Assembly (NCBI GenBank): GCA_021292105.1
Contig: CM037869.1
Location: 4,683,001 to 4,747,000 of the forward strand
DNA length: 64,000 nt
DNA from: Anadara kagoshimensis
Taxonomy: Eukaryota; Mollusca; Bivalvia; Arcoida; Arcidae
Direction: 5' to 3'
The notes beneath the pieces are model-generated. The model was not told where the DNA came from. It did no database searches and was given only the letters and a program-made list of their open reading frames with translations. Below are positions 58,646 through 64,000 of the stretch, piece after piece. The position numbers were made by a program, and so were the translations under genes. Numbering within the stretch: position 1 is the first letter of the stretch; every line of letters begins with the position of its first letter.

Positions 58646-58960
58646 TTGCCATAAAAGAGATATGAATGTTGGTCGCTGTTCGGAGTTTTGTGTAATGTAT
58701 ACTATATTATAGTATAGTTTGCACTTCAGATACTGCTAGACCTACAATGCTAGAGACGTCTTGTCACAAGTATACTATGGAATATACTAATGATTTCACT
58801 GCAATCGATTGAATGAACACCATCAATTAAACCAGAGATGGTATGTTTGTGTGTGGTTGATGAATCATATATTTTTTTCAGAAGATTTCTAATTCATGAT
58901 TTGTCTTATGGCTAGTTGACTAACCAGTGTCTTCGATATACTTCGCGGTTTTCAAATACA

Positions 58961-59020
58961 ATATAGACCTGTCAAAAGCTTAACGCCGAGCTAACGAAAA
59001 AGGAGTCGAAGCTCGGTTGC
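58961..59020. mobile_element. CAGACCTGTC-family MITE, left half only
   Basis: TATAGACCTGTCAAAAGCTT, GCCGAGCTAACGAAAAAGGA and GTCGAAGCTCGGTTGC match the left end. The copy stops where another element starts, and no right end is found beyond it. Confidence 0.65.
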
Positions 59021-59207
59021 ACAGTGACAATCAAACCTGTCTATAAAGGCCATCCAAGGGAACCAGTAAAAGTGGTCTTTATGGGCAGGTGGCTTTTTCA
59101 TACAGATTCAAATAATTAGAATAAAGAACAATTAGGATACAATTAAAGTGGCCTTTATAAGCAGGTCACACTTATACAGAGGTGGCCTTTAAGACAGGTT
59201 GGACTGT
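59021..59207. mobile_element. Second MITE family, abutting the half MITE
   Basis: Left ACAGTGACAATCAAACCTGT, CTATAAAGGCCA. Right GTGGCCTTTAAGACAGGTTG, GACTGT, which is the inverse with small gaps. Internal copies (AAGTGGTCTTTATGGGCAGG and AAGTGGCCTTTATAAGCAGG) add further TIR-like units. Confidence 0.65.
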
Positions 59208-59360
59208 ATGATAGCAATAGATTTAACATTTTGCAACTACATGTACTTTTAAAGTACTAAATCAGCCATCTGATCTCCGATTGGTCATCTGCCTATATTT
59301 TAGTAGTCGAGTGGTCTAAAACCTCGGTTTATAGACGATAGTTCCTCTTATGCCTTATAT

Positions 59361-59970
59361 TTCGATCATAATTCGGATAAATCCTAATGTTTACAGTTTG
59401 GCAGTTTGCTTACCGGAGGTTTCAGATCATAATTCGGACAAATCCTAATGTTTACAGTTTGGCAGTTCGCTTACCGGAGGTTTCCTATCATAATTTGGAC
59501 AAATCCTAATGTTCACAGTTTGGCAGTTAGCTTACCGGAGGTTTCAGATCCAAATTCGGACAAATCCTAATGTTTACAGTTTGGCAGTTCGCTTACCGAA
59601 GGTTTCATATCCAAATCCGGACAAATCCTAATGTTCACAGTTAGACAGTTTGCTTACCGGAGGTTTCAGATCCAAATTCGGACAAATCCTAATGTTTACA
59701 GTTTGGCAGTTCGCTTACCGAAGGTTTCATATCCAAATCCGGACAAATCCTAATGTTCACAGTTAGACAGTTTGCTTACCGGAGGTTTCAGATCCAAATT
59801 CGGACAAATCCTAATGTTTACAGTTTGGCAGTTCGCTTACCGAAGGTTTCAGATCTAAATTCGGACAATTCCTAATGTTTACAGTTTGGCAGTTTGCTTA
59901 CCGGAGGTTTCAGATCCAAATTCGGACAAATCCTAATGTTTACAGTTTTGCAGTTTGCTTACCGGAGGTT
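59361..59970. repeat. Minisatellite, 61-bp unit, about 10 copies
   Basis: Unit: GGAGGTTTCAGATCCAAATT, CGGACAAATCCTAATGTTTA, CAGTTTGGCAGTTCGCTTAC, C. Variants alternate GGAGG/GAAGG and TTTACAG/TTCACAG, with pairs of units repeating as dimers (about 59,520-59,830). A scrap recurs near 60,271. Confidence 0.92.
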
Positions 59971-60396
59971 TGCTTCTCTTTCGTAACTCTTTTATTAATA
60001 TTATTCAGGCGTGCTAATTTCTTATGCCCACATATGATCAATGGTCAATTGGTTTTAAGCACTCGCTTACGGATTACAGCACCTCTCATTGATAAGGCAT
60101 GAATCCAACTATGGGGGCTGTTCGTAGTGTGAGAAAGTTTGTAAGTTTGCTTGCCAAAGACAGGTGATTTTCTCCGGTTACTCCGGTTTCATTCCGGAAC
60201 TGACCGCCTTGATATAAGTGGTCGAATCTTGAATAAGGCGTGGCGTAAAACACTATTACTCTACCCACTCTCCTAATGTTTTGTTGTTCGCTTACTGAGG
60301 ATTCGTTTGTTTATCTTCGGTGCTTATTCTATCACTCGGGTATGCAAACGTTGTTCATCATATTTGCTTACCAGCTATGTAAATTCTACACTTTTC

Positions 60397-60710
60397 GATC
60401 ACTGCATGAGCTCAGTTGGTAGAGTACTTGCTTCGTAAGTGGGAGGTCATGAGTTCGAACCCCTACCGGGTCTGACCCAAGACTTGAAAGTGTAGTGACT
60501 GTTCTTTCGCCAAGCACTTGACAAAATGAAAGCCGCAGTTCTTTCGGATGGGGACTTAAAATAAACGAGGCCCGTGTCATGGTGGGCTTGGCACGATCAA
60601 GAACCCTGCTGTATCATTCCATCAGTGCACCGCACCTTCGCCTATAGCTGACGCAGTCTCGATATAAGTGCAATATTCTTGATTGCAACGTTAAACACCA
60701 TTACTCAACT
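60397..60710 (+). mobile_element. tRNA-derived SINE, full-length reference copy
   Basis: Head GAGCTCAGTTGGTAGAGTAC with A-box and GAGTTCGAACCCCTACC with B-box, then TGTTCTTTCGCCAAGCACTT, GTTCTTTCGGATGGGGACTT, CCCGTGTCATGGTGGGC, GCACGATCAAGAACCCTGCT, TCGATATAAGTGCAATATTC and GATTGCAACGTTAAACACC. The order (tRNA head, conserved core, unique tail) is that of mollusc-type SINEs. Confidence 0.8.
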
Positions 60711-60815
60711 CTACACTTTTCAGTCTCAGGTATTTCTAATACCGTGTCACCCTTTTTACGTCAGCCGCGTTTCCTGTAATAATCAATTAACACATAAACC
60801 TTGTGCTTTCTTTAA

Positions 60816-60821
60816 TTTATT
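60816..60821 (-). terminator. Gene C polyadenylation signal
   Basis: AATAAA on the minus strand, 50 bases past the gene C stop codon, a normal distance for a terminal exon. Confidence 0.6.
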
Positions 60822-60871
60822 GACCGTTGAAAAATCTACCACTATACTCTGGGCATGATTGAAGGAATGTT

Positions 60872-61158
60872 TTATGTGGGTATGTCCTGGAGTGTAATAG
60901 ACGGGTTATCGGACTGTGTATCTACCACTAACTTGTAATGTATACTTTCCTTTGGTTTGTCCTGTGCCGTTTGGAAATGTTTCAGTCCAGTACACATGTT
61001 GGTACTCTTGTCGAAGTAGAAGGACTTACAGTTAGCAGAGTCCATGTTGCACTCCAGAGCACATTGTATCAGGCTTATTTTGGCTTTGATCCATACCTCG
61101 TCCCCATTTTTAATCAATTCATCAGTTGCCTCCGATTTCTTGTATAAAGAATCAATAT
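60872..61158 (-). CDS. Gene C terminal exon: PAN/apple-like domain
   Basis: Acceptor TTTTTGTTTCAG and 287 open bases from phase 1 to TAA, encoding 94 residues. Key region: ISLIQCALECNMDSANCKSF then YFDKSTNMCTGLKHF and ESIHYKLVV. The C-A-x-x-C ... C-K-S-F-x-F-x ... C-x-L core fits the PAN/apple fold, which mediates protein or sugar binding in secreted and surface proteins. The chain ends 22 residues after HYKLVV without a membrane segment, so the C-terminus is likely extracellular. Earlier exons lie beyond the right edge or were not found. Confidence 0.7.
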
Positions 61159-61344
61159 CTGAAACAAAAATAATTAAGTTGTTTTTATTTCATTTTTAAT
61201 ATACCATTACAGATGAACGAATGATATTCAATTATGAACTTTTTAGTGGTTGTATATATCGTATCTTCTTCCCCAGTCTGTTACATTCGCTATATAGCTG
61301 TAGCGGACAATGGTGGTCTACTCTTTTCCGAACTCTACAGAGGT

Positions 61345-61535
61345 GTCTTTAGCGTGCACTAAGACACGGGAACTCGGGTTTGAGTCTCATCCGGAAGACT
61401 ATTCTGGTAATGAGCTTTTAACGAGAAGAGATGAAAATCATCTCAGAAAATTTCCAAATCCTGAGTGAGGTATAAACCCACGACCCTTGCCTTTGGAAGC
61501 CAGTGACAATACCACTCGGCCATGTCCGCCCATAA
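61345..61535 (-). mobile_element. tRNA-derived SINE, different head
   Basis: The minus strand reads GGACATGGCCGAGTGGTATT, GGCTTCCAAAGGCAAGGGTC, GTGGGTTTATACCTCACTC, with a head like tRNA-Ser or tRNA-Leu. The body GAAATTTTCTGAGATGATTT and CTTCCGGATGAGACTCAAAC follows. It differs from the 60.4-kb family in the head. Confidence 0.6.
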
Positions 61536-61559
61536 ATGTTATATATTGAAAAAAAATAT

Positions 61560-62076
61560 TGATCGAGGCGATGGTTGTGTATGGTGTTGATATTGACCGG
61601 AAGAGAAATTATTGACTACAGCGATAAGTCCATAATTGTTTTATTAAATACCTCAGCCACTGTGGCACTTCGGTTCACAATGTTGTCTATGCTTTAATTG
61701 TAATGGTGTAACAAGTTCTTCATTTTTATGTATTTAATTCTTTTTAAACATTTCAATACATAAGAAACTTAAAAATCATAAAAGAATAATTGTTTTGTTA
61801 CAGTTGTCGTCCAATAAGCTTGTAAATCTATTCAGGCTACTTTCATCCCATTAAGCCGCCATACTGTTTACTGTGGACAAGGTGGAAGGGGATTTCCTAA
61901 TTTTAAAAATAGATTTTGGTATACACCGGGGTTTTGCTTTTACTAGAAATCAGTGGTATATCATTAGGGATCAAATGGCCACACGTAATCAATTCAACCA
62001 ATCATAACTGATTAATTATACAACAATATATATTATTATACCTTTTGTAAATTTCTCGAAATTTAATTGATTAATA
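61560..62076. other. AT-rich stretch with no recognised gene
   Basis: No exon or repeat family is recognised. Confidence 0.3.
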
Positions 62077-62165
62077 CGAAAGCCTATTAGGCTCATGAAT
62101 AAAAAAAATAAAAAGAAGTTATAACGCAAATAACGGCGCTGTAATGCAAAATAAAGACGTTATAA
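62077..62165. repeat. Short copy of the palindrome-array element
   Basis: ACGAAAGCCTATTAGGCTCA, TGAATAAAAAAAATAAAAAG, then GTTATAACGC units. The same leader recurs at 63,374-63,415 before another run of units. Confidence 0.65.
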
Positions 62166-62576
62166 CGCAAATTCTAATGCAAAGATTTTGTAAACAGGAT
62201 TTTGATTGGATCCCGGCCGCAGTAAAACCTACGTTTTACGGTCGGAGTTATGACGTCGCGTGCTGTCTAGGCTACTATTACGTCATGTATTCCTACACGC
62301 CGGTACACGTGCTTTTGTTTACAAAACGTAATGACATAATTCATCCTTGTAAACAAAGATTTTGTTATATTCAAACATCGACATTTATTTGGCATTTGTA
62401 TTTCAAAGAATAAAATCATTATACCTATGGATATCAGTACTTTAGTGATAGAACTATATTTGTGATGTGGCGTAACGATACAGGGCTACATTGATGCGTC
62501 TGACTGTAACCGTAGCATCGGGAATCTTAATTTATTCAATTACTTTCAGCATTATTTTTTTGATTTGCATTAGAAT

Positions 62577-62743
62577 GGAGATAACTATGTTACATTTGAA
62601 GAGTTCCGACCGTAAAACGTGGATTTTACTGTCGCAAATACCGTTTACCTGGCTCCGCAAGCGTCGCCAGGTAGAACTCATTTTGCGACAGTAAAATCCA
62701 CGTTTTACGGTCGGAACTCTTCAAATGTAACGTAGTTATCTCC
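62577..62743. repeat. Large hairpin: 62-bp arms
   Basis: Left arm 62,577-62,638 (GGAGATAACTATGTTACATT ... TTTTACTGTCGCAAA) and right arm 62,682-62,743 are reverse complements with about one mismatch. Inside the loop is a smaller hairpin, ACCTGG (62,647-62,652) with CCAGGT (62,667-62,672). A related scrap (CCTACGTTTTACGGTCGGAG) lies at about 62,228. It is probably a foldback-type element. Confidence 0.85.
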
Positions 62744-62754
62744 TAAATAACGCG

Positions 62755-63535
62755 AATTGAAAGGCGTTATAACGCCTTTAGATAGGCGTAATAACGCAAA
62801 TTTAAAGGCGTTATAACGCGAATTAAACGCGTAAAAACGCGAATTAAATGGCGTTATCACACAAAATAAAGGCGTAATAACGCGAATTGAAATTGAAAGG
62901 CGTTATAACGCCTTTAAAAATGCGTAATTACGCGAATTGAAAGGCGTTATAACACGAAATAAAGGCCTAATGACGCAAATTGAAATTGAAAGGCGTTATA
63001 ACGCCTTAAGAAAGGTGTAATTATGCGAATTGAAAGGCGTTATAACGCGAAACAAAGGCGTAATAAAGCGAATTGAAAGGCGTTATAACGCAAATTGAAA
63101 TTGAAAGGCGTTATAACGCCTTTAAAAATGCATAATAACGCGAATTGAAAGGCGTTATATCGCAAAATAAGGCCATAATAACGCGAATTGAAAGGCGTTA
63201 TACCAAGAAATAAAGGCGTAATAACGCGAATTGAAAGGCGTTATAATGCGAAATAAAGGCATAATAACGCGAATTAAAAGGCGTTATTACGCGAAAGAGG
63301 CCTACCATAACCATAATGATGTGAAGGTCCTGGGGTTTAATCTCTATCTCCCCCCCCCTTTACATACATATTTACGAAAGCCTATTATGCTCATGAATAA
63401 AAAAAAATAAAAAGCGTAATAACGCGAAAAAAGGTGTATAATGCGAAAAAGGCGTTATAACGCGAATTGAAATCGTTATAACGCGAAATAAAGGCGTAAC
63501 AACGCGAATTGAAAGGCGTTATAATGCCTTTTTTG
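62755..63535. repeat. Array of GGCGTTATAACGCC palindromes
   Basis: Units of GAATTGAAAGGCGTTATAAC, GCGAAATAAAGGCGTAATAA, CGC repeat with a period near 40 bases. Perfect 14-bp palindromes GGCGTTATAACGCC occur at several places (for example near 62,764 and 62,953). A non-repeat gap at about 63,300-63,410 holds a second copy of the 62,077 leader. Confidence 0.85.
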
Positions 63536-63935
63536 TCTATATATTGAGCAGTCACTTCCCTGGAGAATGTTTCTCTCCATAGGTTAACAACCCTCACCAC
63601 AAACAAATTGGTTTTAGTTTGAATAGCTTAAGGCAACTGCAAGTGATTTTACCTTGATCTATTCATACTAAGATGTCACAAATGTCATTTAATCATTGTT
63701 AAAAGTTAGCGATTGACAATTGGACAGGAACTTTTTAATAAACAGCCATGTGTATATTGCCAATGTTTATCAATGTTTATATTTAAGATTACTTATAAAA
63801 TTTCCACCCCCATATAAAATGATGCTCTTTATGAAAAAACATTGAAAAGAAACCTTTCTTTATGGTTTACTGAAATAGTATGTTTCAGCGCAGAATCGGA
63901 TGAAACAGCTTATTACATTACATACAGTTGTGCAG

Positions 63936-63936
63936 G

Positions 63937-64000
<64 letters not shown>
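63936..64000. repeat. (AC)n microsatellite reaching the window edge
   Basis: At least 32 AC units, continuing past the edge. Confidence 0.95.

Noticed and set aside
40292-61158. Splicing the PAN exon into the mucin exon as one gene
   Set aside because: The PAN exon has its own stop and AATAAA, the only phase-1 donor (GTATAC) would cut the domain before its last strand, and a signal-peptide exon with correct phase lies between them.
62491-62694. 67-residue frame with hydrophobic start
   Set aside because: It runs into the 62-bp-arm hairpin, so most of it is non-coding palindrome.

Overview
The window looks like nuclear DNA of an animal, most likely a bivalve or another mollusc. The reasons are AT-rich sequence, short protein exons joined by GT-AG introns with matching phases, extracellular EGF and PAN modules, several tRNA-headed SINEs, reverse-transcriptase fragments, many short inverted-repeat elements and long microsatellites. 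The species cannot be named from sequence alone. I see no bacterial or viral gene and no CRISPR array. Over 40% of the window is tandem repeat.

Three genes can be read, all on the minus strand. Gene A (14,880 down to 6,260, 5' end not found) encodes at least 425 residues: a Cys-rich ectodomain start with an RDKR site, a small Cys-rich module, seven EGF domains each on one phase 1-1 exon, a transmembrane exon and a short cytoplasmic tail. Gene B (56,693 down to 39,426) appears complete: signal-peptide exon, Ser/Thr-rich mucin-like exon with a transmembrane helix, and tail exon, about 284 residues. Its 15.6-kb first intron holds the largest satellite. Gene C enters from the right edge and ends at 60,872 with a PAN/apple-like terminal exon followed by AATAAA. 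Left of gene A, at 2,569-2,680 and 790-876, lie a Cys-rich exon and a broken EGF exon from a partial paralogue of gene A.

The rest is repeats. Four large arrays occur: 18.2-21.6 kb (21- and 14-bp modules), 23.1-31.9 kb (44/45-bp unit), 36.1-37.6 kb (32-bp unit) and 41.1-54.6 kb (36-bp unit). Two of them lie between the terminal inverted repeats of one MITE-like family (TIR starting CAGACCTGTC) that also occurs as about 200-bp copies at 21.8, 22.1, 35.3, 39.2 and 55.6 kb. The 32-, 36- and 44/45-bp units can each be aligned by eye to the interior of those short copies, so one small DNA transposon family seems to have seeded three satellites. Higher-order duplications (1,615 bp, about 2,978 bp, about 5.46 kb) show later amplification. 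Other elements are eleven fragments of one retroelement family, a separate LINE remnant, SINEs (one split by a MITE), a TTAA-flanked 1.28-kb element, a 62-bp-arm hairpin and an array of GGCGTTATAACGCC palindromes.

All coordinates and splice sites were read by eye. Exon calls rest on open frames, cysteine spacing, splice signals and matching phases, with no transcript evidence.
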